Numbered from the stretch's first letter, positions 1-11,055 are shown. The stretch: 64,000 bases of DNA from Artemia franciscana (GCF_032884065.1 NC_088867.1:45819453-45883452), one strand, 5' to 3'. Notes: a model not told the origin generated them from the sequence alone. Made by a program: numbers and translations.

Positions 1-620
1 ATTTTCAATTTTAAGATTAAAAACTAGTAAATTTAGTATGATCGAATTAAGCTTATTTGAATTTCGTGGAGAATTTATAATCAATTCATAATTTAAAAAA
101 AATCTTCTAAAAATTGCCACCACCACCCCCCCCCCCCCCCTATGACCCATGATCACGTCCAATAGAACAAAAACCTCTGTCATACTCTATAGCACAAGGA
201 AGAGCACCAGTGCTGGTTCTGGCCTCCCTTAGACCCGGGGAAAAATTTTATTAGCACAACCTCCCTTCTCTCACAAACTTTTCATTTATCAATAATATTA
301 CCTTCAATTTATAAATTAATCAATAATTTATTTCTTAATTTCTTTTATTTATTATTTAATTGTTTGATTATTATTAATTATTTTCATAATTACTATTTGA
401 TTTTTTTATTTTTTTTATTAATTAATTTCTTAAATACTTTCATTATTAACTGCACCCTCTACTAATTACAAAGCGACTAATGCCTTTTTGATTATTTGTT
501 TGAAACTTTGCGCCCATACCGTTTCTGTGCCCAGGGGAAGTACCTCCTCTGTCCCTCCCTTCCCTGAAACCGCCTCAGTAAGAGCACTCAGGTTATGTCG
601 TGATCAAAGTAAAAGCAGGC
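1..620. other. AT-rich non-coding stretch, no gene seen
   Basis: AT-rich sequence with TTTATTAATTA-type runs and a poly-C tract near 124-140. I see no exon, RNA gene or clear transposon end. It lies downstream (minus-strand sense) of the last BOD1 exon found, so it could be intron, 3' UTR or intergenic. Confidence 0.5.
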
Positions 621-639
621 AAGTTCATGAGATCGACAC

Positions 640-2228
640 ATGAAGTGTTTGGGAGGACTGGAATAAGCAGTGCTAGACGTAAGATTTTAACGCCCAGGTC
701 GGTAGACATAGAGATAGATGGTATCCTAGCCTAGGTAAATTTAGTGTAGGAAAGGAAAACAGAAATGGCTACAGACTGCTGCAATTTTATCAGTATAACA
801 ATCTAGTTATAGCCAATACAGTGTTTGGTCATAAAATAGCCCATCAGTTAACGTGGTATTCACGTGATGGCAAGACAGCAAATCTTATTAATTATGTCAT
901 TGTAAATCGAAAACTAGCTGGATCAATACAAGACGGTGTATAGGAGTGATGTTAGTAAAAGTAAAGATCACCATCTAGTAGTGTCTAGGGTTAATCTGAA
1001 GCTGAAACTTCGGAAGGGTAACTACATCCCGGGAAATTATGAGTGCTGTTATTGATGTTACAAGAAAGATCACCATCTAGTAGTGTCTAGGGTTAATTTA
1101 GAGATGAAATTTTGAAAGGGTAACTACCTCCCGGGAAGTTAAGAAGTTGGTAGACTCCAGGATGAGAATTTGACAGAAACTTTCCAGGAATAGTTGAATA
1201 CTAAACTGGAGAGTTAAAAATTTGACAATGTAGATGGATGGAATAATTTTAGTAAGACAATTTGTGAAGTTGCTGATGGTAACTTAAGGAAGAAAATGAG
1301 GAACGCAGCTAGAAATATTAGTGAAAAAGCTGTAAGTTTAATAGAGAGGAGAAGGGGCTTGAACAGGAGCTATCTGAGTGATAGATCATATGAAAACAAG
1401 AGGAATGTGAAGAAAGAGGAGAAAGCATTAAAATGTGAAGTAAGAAGGTGTGAAGTGGAGGCCATGGATAAAACTGCCGAGGATATGGAAGATACAGCTA
1501 GACGGCATAACAGAAAAATATTGTACTGACTTGAGAGGAAGTAATCAATCCGGACTTGTCCCAGTTATAGATAGGAAAGGAGCCACAATTAGTGATAAGG
1601 AAAGAGTTAAATAGAGATGGGCAGAACATTTTCAGAATGTGCTAAACCGAGATAGAGTAGCAAGAAAACATATAGAGGAAAATGAAAAAGTTTGTGATAC
1701 CTTGGATGTGAAGGAAGATTTGTTTTGTTAGTAAGAATGAGCGACAGTTCTAAAATGATTAAAAAATAATAAGGCCCCAGGTGCTGATACTGTAGTAAAG
1801 GATTTTCTTAAATATGGTGGCTTTGAGGTTAGAAATGAGTTACTGAAGATTATGTTTATTATTTTTTTAAAGGGGAACTACCTAGAGATTTTAGGAAGTT
1901 GTACAGGAATACGGTTCTATCCCGCTTTCTAGGGCTATAATAAGAGAAAAGTTGGGATGGCTAGGGCACGTTCTGCGGATGAAGAATGACAGATTGCCGA
2001 AAATTGTGCTTTTTGGCTAACTGTCAAGGGCTAATCGGAAAGCAAGTAGTCCGCGGTAGGGGTGGGAGGATGTTATAAAGAAAGGTTTAATGGAAATGGA
2101 AACCTCTTGGGAGGGTGTAAAGAGGAGGCTTTAAATAGATTGGGATGGGGGAGGAGCGTGCGTAGCTGTGTTGGCTTCAGCCGGCATGGTGCTGCGACGA
2201 GTGGTTTGTAGTAGTAGTATGTTCCAGA
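640..2228 (+). mobile_element. Decayed RTE-like LINE, endonuclease plus RT fragments
   Basis: Several broken frames read as one LINE. At about 700-1020 an endonuclease fragment shows NRNGYRLLQFYQYNNLVIAN and then TWYSRDGKTANLINYVIVNR, the conserved end of an apurinic-type endonuclease in RTE-like elements. A segment beginning GATCACCATCTAGTAGTG occurs twice (about 967 and 1068), a local duplication. The 1296-1529 frame is the lysine/arginine-rich linker between endonuclease and RT. At about 1760-1900 an RT start appears (NNKAPGADTVVKDFLKYGG). Most of the RT is then missing, and at 1945-2200 the C-terminal region (LGHV-type motif, then ALNRLGW-like) follows, ending in a TAG-repeat tail at about 2206-2220. 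Stops and frameshifts make it dead. Same family as the tails near 4.9, 44.8, 49.3 and 63.0 kb. Confidence 0.8.
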
Positions 2229-2594
2229 ATATAGGAAGAATGTGTGGAGTAGAATATCCTATAAAATTTATTTCTGCATTGTTATTTAAATTAGTTACTT
2301 TTTCGTGTTTTGGGGGCTGAGTTATCAAAGCAGGGTAATATAAAGGTTAAAGAAAATAATTTGAAAATATAAACTCAGGGGCCACTTTGGAAGAGTTGTC
2401 ATATGAACTTCTAACTTTGACTTTAATGAATATAAATACACAAATAAAACACAACTCCAGGGACTGATCAATAATACCTAGGGCCTAATTGTAGTCCCTG
2501 GAGAACGAGCATTCCACATTAATATATCACTGATTATTTACAAAACAACGAAGTGTTAAACTTTGGAACAGAAAGAATACTGAAAAAAGGCACT
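2229..2594. other. Gene-free spacer
   Basis: AT-rich sequence between two LINE fragments. No exon, tRNA-like fold or terminal repeat is visible. Confidence 0.4.
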
Positions 2595-3066
2595 GTGCAC
2601 TAGAAAAAAAAAGTATAAAAAAAGAATCCTCCAAAACATTATTCATTTGTACTAGTAGAAAGAACATGCTTTTTATAATTGCATCGAAATGACGGAACTG
2701 AAACATAATCTTTTATTTCCAGTGGAATGCTGTTCCATAATTTCACTCCAGCGTATTTTATAGAAAAAGCTGCTCTTTGTGTGTGACAAATATCTGAGAT
2801 GAGAGAAAAATGTGTAGATGACGACATAGGATAAGTATGACAATGCGATGATAAATGAAAAAGGACAAGTTGTGTTAGTCCTGGGGGTGCTAAACTATTC
2901 AAGTATTTATGCATAAATATAGCACTTTGGAGCTGATAAATTTGTCTTACTGATAGTAACTGAAATTCGAGAAAAACTTTTTTAGTGTTAAGTTTATTAA
3001 AATAAACTGACTTTACAGCTCTATTTTGTAAGGTTTGAATTGTGTTTAAATTATAAAAGAAAGAAT
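2595..3066 (-). mobile_element. LINE 3' fragment (RT C-terminal region)
   Basis: On the minus strand the peptide reads TIQTLQNRAVKSVYFN, then a region ending GVKLWNSIPLEIKDYVSVPS followed by a basic tail. LQNRAV... and KLWNSIP...I..SFK.. are the usual C-terminal landmarks of ORF2 in CR1/L2/Jockey-type LINEs, after the RT core. The frame is open from about 2914 to 2639 and is 5'-truncated: no RT core is present. Its upstream end abuts the foldback element at 3067. Not the same copy as the larger LINE at 15.5-21.2 kb, but of similar type. Confidence 0.75.
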
Positions 3067-3290
3067 ATATAACAGTTCAAAATAGGGATGAAACAATTTA
3101 ATTGACAGTGAATCAAATATAAAATTTTAACCGAATATTTGGACACATATACAGTGTCTATCACCAGCAGTAAAATAGAGTTTTACTGCTGATGATAGAC
3201 ACTGTATATGTGTCCGAAATATTCAGTTAAAATTTTATATTTGTTTCACTCTCGATTAAAATGTTTCATCCCTATTTTGAACTGTTATAT
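3067..3290. mobile_element. Foldback MITE, near-perfect long hairpin
   Basis: Two arms of about 110 nt (3067-3175 and 3181-3290) are reverse complements with scattered mismatches and single-base indels, separated by a 5-nt loop (TAGAG). The outer ends pair as ATATAACAG/CTGTTATAT and the inner ends as CAGCAGTAAAA/TTTTACTGCTG. There is no coding capacity. The layout is typical of a foldback-type non-autonomous DNA transposon. No target-site duplication was obvious because the left end abuts a LINE fragment. Confidence 0.8.
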
Positions 3291-3479
3291 TTTCGTCATG
3301 GAAAGGCAGTGTGGTCTTCGAATTTATTAACAGAAAGAATTGGCCCAAACATAACAACTACACTGAATATAAGGATAAATAATAGTAGAATAAAGGGTTC
3401 GCAAAAGTTTTTTTTTTGGGGGGGGGCAACAGATTTTACCGGCTGGCTGGTCAAAGATCTGTGATCCTTCTTCTGTGAA

Positions 3480-3815
3480 AAACCAATATTACAAATTATT
3501 GTACATACGAGCTTGAAACTTCTACAGTAGGATTCATTAATATGCTGGATCTAATGGTGTGATTTTTATTTGGATCGCTTGCCTTTTTGGGGGTGTATTC
3601 TCCCTCTTTTAAAATCGGACAAATTTTTTCAGGCTCGAGGCGTTTGATGTGTAACGTTAAACTTAGTGAACTACATATATTTGGAGCCCACATAAAAAAA
3701 AAAAAAAATATGTAGCAATTGTTATCAAATTACTTTTTTTCGAATGTGGCTATTATTGGCCCGAGTTGCTCCTTATTTACAGTTCGTTATCACGAGCTGC
3801 TTGACGTTACGCCAT
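3480..3815 (+). repeat. Interspersed repeat family X, 3' terminal fragment
   Basis: Contains the family landmarks GAGCTTGAAACTTCTACAGT, a CTCAGGCTCG-like motif and the terminal block CAGTTCGTTATCACGAGCTG followed by CTTGA. Fuller copies at 51.9-53.2 and 60.9-62.5 kb end with the same block. This copy is diverged and 5'-truncated. No coding content recognised. Confidence 0.65.
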
Positions 3816-4915
3816 ATATACTACATGCGTTTTGGAATATAGGCAGAATTTCGACAACCCCTTCTTTTCTTTATTTATTTTTTTTGTCTTAACTTCCCTT
3901 TGACTGCTCCATCTTAAATGTGGGGCGAATTTCCATGGGGGAGTCGTCGCGGGGGGGGGGGGACGAAATTTTTAGCCGAGGAGGGATTTTTTCGCGGGGA
4001 GAGTACACCGGACCCTGGAATAAGGATATCTAAAAATGATGCAGAAAAAAGAGACTTTCATTCAGTCAAATGAGTGCCTACAGCTATCCTTAGACAATTC
4101 ATTTTTAAAGGATTTGACAAATCTTCCTCAACCTTTCGGAGCACCATTTCAGAGACATATTCGTACATTTTTAAGACTGAAGCTTCTAGATATCCTAATT
4201 TTAGTTTGCACACTAATCTTCCTATCCTTCCAAACTTTTTTCAACAGAGAAAAATAGACCCTGCATCTGGGCTATTTACTTTTTACGTCTTCACTCCATC
4301 CTTTATCTTTACTAATAATAGTCCTCAGGAAATTGAAACTGTCCACTTAATTCACTTTCTCGGTACCTAAAATCATCTCTTCCCCCTTGTTCATTCCGAG
4401 TCTAAGAAACTCAATCCCCATAATTTTAATTTTCACACCTATTCTTAAACCCTGAACTCTCAAAATCTTTATAAATGGGCATTTAAGAAGAAACAGAAAT
4501 AATATTTTAATGTTTTTTGGCAAAACTGTGTTACGATAATTTTAGCAAAAATCTTTTTCAGAATAAGAGTATTTTCTTTAAAAAAGAAAGGCGGGGTGCA
4601 AAACACAATAAAGTGAATTTTTAAGCTACTATTTTTAAATTTTTTGGGAGGGATTCCCTGGTCTTCTCCCTCCCATCTCGACGTCTATGCCAGTCTCGCC
4701 TTATGTGAAAAATACAAATTTTTACACTTCCATTTTCTTTGCAAAGAAAGTAGCTTGTATTATGTATGGGTAGCAAATATTAATCGGAACTATATACTAA
4801 AGATGCATAATAATTGTGTCCCTAGAACAGTTTCCTTAAATAGCCAATAAATAGGGTAGAAGTTCTCAGCCTTTCAATTCTATCCCACCGAGACGCTGTA
4901 AGAGATAGCTGAATA
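3816..4915. other. Gene-free stretch with G-rich repeat remnant
   Basis: A G-run and GGGGAGA/GGGATTTTTT motifs at about 3920-4010 resemble parts of family X at 9.4-9.9 and 55.0 kb. From 4036 to 4860 there are overlapping short frames (up to 98 codons) with no recognisable protein family and no splice context. I do not call a gene here. Confidence 0.4.
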
Positions 4916-5262
4916 AACTACTACTACTACTACTAATAACTCACTGCAGCACCAAGCCGCCTGAGGCCAGCACAGCTACGCACGCTCCTCCTCCAACCTA
5001 ATCTATTTAAAGCTTCCCTCTTTACACCCTCCCAGGAAGGCCCATTTCCTTTAAATCTTTATTTATGACATCCTCCCAACCCAGACAAGGACGACCTGCT
5101 TTCCTTGTAGCCCCAGACGGTTGGCCAAAAAGGACAATCTTCGGTAATCTATCATCCTTCATCCGTAGAACGTGGCCTAGCCATCAAAACCTTTCTTTCA
5201 TTATAGCCCCAGAAAGCGGGATTGAACCACACTTTTCGTACAACCTACTGTTTGAAATACGG
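4916..5262 (-). mobile_element. RTE-like LINE 3' tail, truncated copy
   Basis: Read on the minus strand this matches the C-terminal end of the LINE at 0.6-2.2 kb: the LGHV/LRMKDD region, then a GWEDVI.K motif, ALNRLGWRR-like sequence and a tail of repeated TAG triplets (CTA repeats at 4918-4935 on the plus strand). Only the last ~300 bp of the element is present, a usual outcome of incomplete reverse transcription. Confidence 0.75.
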
Positions 5263-5269
5263 TCAGTCA

Positions 5270-5310
5270 GTTATAAATCTTTATTCAGTAGCTGAATAAA
5301 GATTTATAAC
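5270..5310. repeat. Perfect 19-bp inverted repeat
   Basis: GTTATAAATCTTTATTCAG at 5270-5288 is followed by a 3-nt spacer and its exact reverse complement at 5292-5310. It sits just beyond the truncated LINE tail. No function can be assigned; it could be the remnant end of a foldback element or a repair product. Confidence 0.8.
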
Positions 5311-5639
5311 ATAATAAAATGGAGAAGAGACGTTTACTAGTTTTTAGCCTTGAAGCCCTTGCCCTCTCTCCACTGAGATTTCTACGACAAAAATTATAAA
5401 ATGAAGTCTAAATTTTGTTTTCATGAGACCATTCCAGTATGCAACGAATACAGCCAGTTGGTAATTATAGATGACTTATTTTTTAAAGCTCAAACAACTA
5501 ATGAGTACTTTCATTCGCAAAGCCATATTATAAAACAGTGTACTATATTATAATGACATTGTAAATATAGCAATATAATATATATAATATAGTAATACAT
5601 TATTATCATATACTATAATAATACTGATACTGTATTTTT
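5311..5639. other. Gene-free AT-rich spacer
   Basis: Very AT-rich, with ATATAATATA runs near 5540-5640. Nothing recognisable. Confidence 0.4.
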
Positions 5640-6540
5640 TAAGCAGCTATAATGAAGGCCAAGACTGGGATTTGGATTCGTCTGATAGTTTTGTTTTGCA
5701 AAAAGGACTAGAGGAAACTAGCGTCATAAACTTTAACTTGGAAGATGAAATCACTAGGGACAAAGACACGCAGATGATCTCGGATTACTTGAAAAAAGGG
5801 TAGAGCGATGTACTCATGTCACTGATAGTCTCAATAATCGAAATGCAGAATGAGATCTAAAGAAGAACTAAGAGAAGCAAAATATTTCACAAGTTAGGTG
5901 ATGAAATGGTTGAAAAAATTGACACTTTTCTTTAGTTTTGGTAGCATTATAACTAAGGGCAGAAGCTGCAGGAAATATGCTGAAAATAGAATAGCAAAAG
6001 CACAAGACACTTTGCCGAGAAAAAGCACAACTTATGAGAGAACAGAAGGACTCAAGCATGTTCAAGACTTAGAAGATTTGAGGCAATAAGGTCAGAAGCA
6101 AATGGCACAACGGTAAATGGCGTGGAACCATGGACACTAAAGAATGAAGAGCAAATTCACATATGTAAAAGTAAAATCAAGAAACTTTAAATGAAGTCAA
6201 ATTTTTCAAAAAAATTGTTAAGGGAAGTCTATGGAAATAAACTTTGGGGATGAACTGCCACTCAAGATACTTTGTGAACAAAAGGATTTGACCCTGCTCA
6301 ATATGATCATCATGAAAAAGCAGCTTAGGAAGCTTGGGCATCTCCTCCAGATTGATATAGACTGTGTGCTTAGAATTGTTCTAATAAGCAGCCTACAGTA
6401 TGAAAAATATAATGATTGAGGACCAAGAATTACGATGGTATTCGACCGCAATATATGACACACCTTAAAAAAAGTGACTAAATTACATACTTTAAATAGG
6501 TATGGATGAAGAAATACTGTTAAACTACGTGCTGACACCA
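5640..6540 (+). pseudogene. Unidentified coding-like remnant, probably a pseudogene
   Basis: Starting just after a TTTTTTAAG string, the plus strand reads as a soluble acidic, coiled-coil-like protein: DWDLDSSDSFVLQKG, then NLEDEITRDKDTQMISDYLK, then a stop, further open stretches such as HKLGDEMVEKIDTF, IAKAQDTLP... and FGDELPLKILCEQKDLTLLN. Stops and frame changes recur every 50-60 codons. The amino-acid composition is far from that of translated AT-rich noise, which suggests a decayed gene, retrocopy or transposon ORF. I could not assign a family. It lies on the strand opposite BOD1 and downstream of its exon 3. Confidence 0.35.
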
Positions 6541-6639
6541 GGCAACTTAAAGATGCAACAAATTTTCAGTGGTAGCAGTTGAATCCTAGATAAAGCACTT
6601 CCTATGGAATTTTTTTGCCAAACTAGATTTTGTTTTTAC

Positions 6640-6875
6640 CTTGTTTGCTTTCATTAATGTTTGTGACTGGGTAGAGTCCAGGAGGCGCACCAATATGTGG
6701 TTGAAGATTCAATGCCATCAGGGCTGGGAGTTTTGGTTTGGCCTTCTTGTTTGGATTTTCAATCCCCAAATAGCCGTAAACAGCGTCTTGTATAACAGGT
6801 AGAAATACTCTGTTGGTTTTGGGATCAACAACCTGATCGGTTATTCTATCTAATCCTTTATCCAGAAATCCAGCA
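6640..6875 (-). CDS. BOD1: BOD1 homologue, exon 3
   Basis: BOD1 is a kinetochore protein that restrains PP2A-B56 and supports chromosome biorientation; that role is known for the family and inferred here. The minus strand has an acceptor (TTTTTTTTAG) then an open frame AGFLDKGLDRITDQVVDPKT followed by NRVFLPVIQDAVYGYLGIE, matching the vertebrate BOD1 core with the VDRI..QVVDPK...F.P.I..A....L pattern. The rest is Lys/Pro-rich (NPNKKAKPKLPALMALNLQP). The exon is 236 nt: one base completing the AG|T codon from exon 2, 78 codons, one base left over, then donor GTAAAA. The stop codon must lie in a further exon that I could not find between 1 and 6639, so the C terminus may be outside the window. 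Confidence 0.88.
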
Positions 6876-7904
6876 CTAAAAAAAAAATAAACAAAAAAAT
6901 AAACAAAATATATGGACAGATGTTTACAAACTAATAAGACGGGCGAACTAAAAGAAGCAGAATTTCGCCAAAGAACCTAGAGAATTATATACGTATTTGG
7001 GTCAAACACTATTAGGAGGAGAGGGAAACCTGAAGATTTTCTTAAGGGTTAGAGGTTGAAAGGACCCTCCCTCGAGCCCTTGGATTCCAAATCAACCTTG
7101 AAATATTATTTTGTTGAAATATTGTTAAAAGTCAAGGAAGTACTTATAACAAATTTTGTGATTCAACAATCCAAATCAACAATCCAAGAATCCACAAGAC
7201 CATACACCAAAAGTGGATTGGGTGAGATAAAGAACAAGATAACTGCTGAAAATTGGGTGGAAGTGATTTACCATATGCTAATTACTTTTAAAAAAAAGAT
7301 GACTCAATAAGCTTAATCAACAATTAATGTGCAAGACCAGCTCAGATGTCAGAATTATAATTTCATCTTCTTCTTCAGCTTAGCCCATCGTTATGACGAG
7401 GACAGGATCTAAAGAGGCTCTAATATTCCAGTACACTTCGAGAACCAAAATGAGTAGACCCCTTAAATTTGGCACAAGGCTTCTATGAGAATGAGAAAGT
7501 ATAGTTCGGAAAGACCTTGACGTGCATACATACCCCCCCCCCCCCCAAGGAGACATCTGCAAATATATCTCTTGCTCATAATTTGGTCCTTTTCCACCAA
7601 TATAGCTACAACATAACAGCACAAACAATTCAATATGTTAAAAAAAATAGACAAATGGTAATGCATACACAGTAGCAAAAACTCTTCTGAGAGAGTTAAA
7701 CCTCTCAAAAAGGAGTTAAAACTCATCATAATGTTCACACTCTTTCTTCATCAAAAGAATAAAATTTGCTCTCACATATCATGGAGCACAGGAGTGCTGA
7801 CCTCGTAGAGGAAGTTTATGTTCGCACTACTGCTTAAATTAAAAATTAAACGCTTATTGCAACTGAATAAAAATTATAAAATAGCCAGTTTTAGAAACAA
7901 ATTG
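6876..7904. other. BOD1 intron 2, first part
   Basis: Intronic sequence with a poly-C tract near 7531-7546. A stretch at 7056-7310 (open for 84 codons) shares CCCTCCCTCGAG, TTAAAAGTCAAGGAAGTACT and a TTTGTGATTCAAC motif with a diverged relative near 8940-9020. This is an unnamed repeat rather than a gene. Confidence 0.4.
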
Positions 7905-8400
7905 AGAAAAATCATTTGCTTCTTAATGAGTAGCCTATGTGGCACCATCCTTTAAGCCATTATGCAGGGTCATTCTTTAAATCAGCTTCTTATTAAAATC
8001 CTTAGACCATTAAGCCAATAATTTCCTGCTTAATCATTTAAGCCATTAGGTATAAAAATTCTTTAAGCAGCTCCCTATGAGAATCACTGGGGTATTAGGC
8101 CACTATGTGCCATTTACTCATTTAAGCCATTATGTAAGGCCATTCTAGAAGTAGCTACCTGTTAAAATTATTGGATCATTAAGCCATTATGCCCCTTTAA
8201 TCATTTAAGCCATTATACAGAGCCATTCTTTAAGCAGCTTTACATAAAAACTATTGGGCCGTTAAACCATTTAACGATTTAAGCCGTTATGTACGGATAT
8301 TCTTCACGGAGCCTGTTAAAATCATTGGGACATTAAGCTGTTATGTAGAGATATTAATTAATCATTTCCCCATTTAAATCATTAGACACATATGTCCTAA
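7905..8400. repeat. Degenerate tandem repeat, about 100-bp unit
   Basis: About five diverged units, each built from the phrases CATTTAAGCCATTATG, CCATTCTTTAAGCAGCT and TTAAAATCATTGGACCATTA in that order. Units differ by many substitutions and small indels, so this is an old satellite-like array inside BOD1 intron 2. A transposon origin is possible but no terminal repeat was seen. Confidence 0.75.
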
Positions 8401-8630
8401 TTATATTCTTGGCTAATCATACTTATAGTTAACAAAATAGTCTTACGCGTTGGCTACTTATAATTTTGTGTATGTAGTTTGCTGCAGGCTTAAATATTTA
8501 TAAGTTCTAAATTCTTTAGTTCTAAAACAAAACTGGGTAGACATGAGTTACAAAGAACAAAAAAGAGTAGAGAAAAACTTTTAAGCAGGAAATTTTCAGT
8601 CATTGAAATGGAAACCAAAAAAAATTGAAG

Positions 8631-8760
8631 TTTTGGCAAAGACCTCTACCAAGCCATCTTTAGGCCTAAAAATAATAAGACTTATACTAAATATTTTGGC
8701 AGGGACTTCTTCCAGACCATCTTCAGGCCTAGTACTGATAAGGCTCATACTAAATATTTT
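8631..8760 (+). repeat. 63-bp direct duplication in a short open frame
   Basis: Two adjacent 63-bp units begin TTTTGGCAAAG and TTTTGGCAGGG and end with ACTAAATATT. Because 63 is a multiple of three the 61-codon frame (8603-8788) stays open and repeats LAKTSTKPSLGLKIIRLILN-like text twice. I regard the frame as a by-product of the duplication, not a gene. Confidence 0.6.
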
Positions 8761-8789
8761 GGCAAGGAGGAGCAACGTGGCTCAATAGT

Positions 8790-9119
8790 AATCAGAACTC
8801 TAGAATCGAAACTCTGATATCAATAGATATATCAACAGAATTGGCTTAGTACGTTGATTCCAAATATATAAGGCTCCTGACGTTTAGTGTTACCTATCAA
8901 AAACTAAGACCCTGAAAGAATTTGTCTAATCTTCGAAAAAAGGAGGGGGGAAACACCTCCTAAAAGTCAAGGAATACTATGAAACCCACACCGTGATTCA
9001 GCGTATCTAAGAGCCTCATTGTAGAGGTTTCAAGCTCCCATCTGCAAAAATGTAGAATTTTGTATTCTTTTTGCCAGAAGAACAATCACATATGTAGGTC
9101 TACTTTTTTTATTTGTTTA
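8790..9119. other. Gene-free intron stretch
   Basis: Contains a diverged relative of the 7.05-7.2 kb repeat near 8940-9050 and nothing else recognisable. Confidence 0.35.
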
Positions 9120-10260
9120 CTTGTTTTCCCCAGGGGTAATCACATCGAACCAATAGACCTGGAATATCGGGAAAGGGCTCATTGGAATGGAAATTAACAG
9201 TTCTAGCGCCCTTTTTAAGTGACCGAAAAGATTGGAGGGCAACTAGTCCCCCTCCCACCGCTCTTTGTTCCTCAAAGTCGTCCAATCAGAACTTAAGATA
9301 GCCATTTTGTTCAGAACTGTTGAAAAGCGCAGTATATATGCTTTTGGGGATAACATACCCCCCCCCCCTCCCACAGCCCCTGAGGAAAGGCCATTACATC
9401 ACGAAAATTTCCGTTTTTATGTATAGTATTTGTTATTCGTAAGTATAGACATTTTTCGGGGGGGGGGGACTTTTTGCAGAGAGATGGTATTTTCCGAGGA
9501 GAGAAAAATTTTTGGGGCTGAAAAGGGGAAATTTTACACAAGAGGATTTGACAGAATTCCTATATTCAATTTTTCCTTTGGGGATGTTCCAGGGGAATTA
9601 TCCAGGGACTATTTTCAGCATGTTTGGGAACGCGGAAAATATTTCTAAAGGACAGGGGATTTCCAAAGTGATCAGGAGAACGATTAGAACTTAAAGTCTT
9701 TACAATCGAAAGTATGATAAAGAAAACTTTTCAGACTGAATCATCTGTAAGAAATTTTACGGAGAGGAGGATTTTCAGCAAGGGTGGAACTGTCCGGAGA
9801 GAATTTTATGGAGGGTGTATTTTACGTAAGAGGAAATTTACACGGAGTAGTTTCCTATGAGGGGGGTGGTATTTCATGGAGGATGAGTGAGATTTATCAG
9901 CATTATTTGAAAAACCATCGCAAATTAAATAAATTTTCCCTTTTTTTCACTGAAAGTAAGGAGTAACATTAACGCTAAAACGAACAAAAATTATTTCGTA
10001 TATGCAGAGGTTTCCCCCTCCTCAATACCTTGCTCTTTACGCTAAAGCTTGACTATTGTCCCAATTTTTTTAAACGGCTCCTGAAACAAAAAGGCCATTC
10101 AATTAGAATAGAAAGCTTTTTAAAAGTGCTAAAAGCTTTAGGAAAAAGAACAAGGTACTAAGGAGGGGTAAAATTCCTTTATATACGGAATAATTTCTGT
10201 TCGTTCTTTAGTCTTACAGTTGCTCTTTACTTTCATTTTTTTTAAACATGTTTTTGTAAT
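9120..10260 (-). repeat. Interspersed repeat family X, diverged inverted copy
   Basis: Read on the minus strand, 9130-9400 matches the family X block that runs GGCTATCTCAAAATTTTGAT, AGCGTGGGAGGGGG and CCCTCCAATTTTTTCGG in the copies at 52.7, 54.4-54.8 and 62.1 kb. Between 9440 and 9900 the plus strand has a string of GGGGATTTT/GAGAGGAGGATTTT-like phrases also seen near 3.9 and 55.0 kb. 9950-10250 contains GTAAGGAGTAACATTAACGC and TTGCTCTTTACGCTAAAGC, again family X. Short frames here are repeat-derived. Confidence 0.6.
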
Positions 10261-10652
10261 TTAATTTTGGAAGAAAGAGGGCAACCGAATTCAAAAAAGT
10301 TTGGATTCAGTCACCTTTTTCGCTTCAATCACAAAGGTGCTCATTTTTTCATTACTGTAACTGTTCCTACTTTTTTTTTTTTTTTTTTGCTTACTGGCTA
10401 TCTTTCATTATTATTAGAACTGATGCCAATCTGGCATCTGGCCAAAATATCAGCTTTTTCTTTTTATGCATCTATTTCACTGACTGAAATCTTTCCTTGC
10501 TCGCATTTTCCTTTTCTTCTCTGCGATTTTTTGTGTAAATGAAATAATCCTATTTACAACTTTCTTTCCAATTTTAAAAATAAATCAAGCAGCGTCCCCA
10601 AAAGTATATTCCATCATTAATAAATTATTTAGTACATAATAAGCAATCTCAC
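10261..10652. other. BOD1 intron 2, last part
   Basis: T-rich intronic sequence with a poly-T run near 10371-10388. No exon or repeat end recognised. Confidence 0.4.
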
Positions 10653-10777
10653 CTTATAACGTGTTTCCGAAGTCTTTCACGCAGTTGATTCTTATTCAAT
10701 TTCTCACTCCAATACTGCTTTTCAAGAAACTTACTTACAGTTGATTCAACTCTCTGCTGCAGGTTCTGGTATGCAGG
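10653..10777 (-). CDS. BOD1: BOD1 homologue, exon 2
   Basis: The minus strand shows acceptor CCTTTTTCAG, then an open frame PAYQNLQQRVESTVSKFLEK followed by QYWSEKLNKNQLRERLRKHV, and donor GTGAGA. PAYQNL...V...V...L..Q.W....NKNQLR..LR matches the most conserved stretch of animal BOD1/FAM44 proteins. The exon is 125 nt (41 codons plus AG), starts in phase 0 after exon 1 (..DVDTK) and joins exon 3 as AG|T to give a serine. Both splice sites follow GT-AG. The region between this exon and exon 1 is a 17.7-kb LINE-rich intron. Confidence 0.93.
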
Positions 10778-10997
10778 CTGAAAAAGGGAAAATGTTACTC
10801 AATAATTTCTTTGGTTCAGACTTTTATCATCATTTTCGTATCAAGTTTTTACTAAAAATTTTGCCCATGTTTGAAATTTATTTTTGTTTCAATTTTGGTG
10901 GTCAAATTTACCATCGTAAAAGTTTGCACCAGCTTGTTTATCCAACATTCTACAAATATTTTAGTTTTACCTCTAACTTCCAATAGAAGTAATTGTC

Positions 10998-10998
<1 letters not shown>

Positions 10999-11051
<53 letters not shown>
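10999..11051 (+). repeat. Poly-A tract
   Basis: A run of about 53 adenines following TCTAT. It may be the tail of a retroposed sequence, but no upstream element was recognised. Confidence 0.8.

Positions 11052-11055
<4 letters not shown>

Noticed and set aside
1296..1529. 77-codon basic frame as a host gene
   Set aside because: It lies between endonuclease and RT fragments of the LINE and matches the usual linker region.
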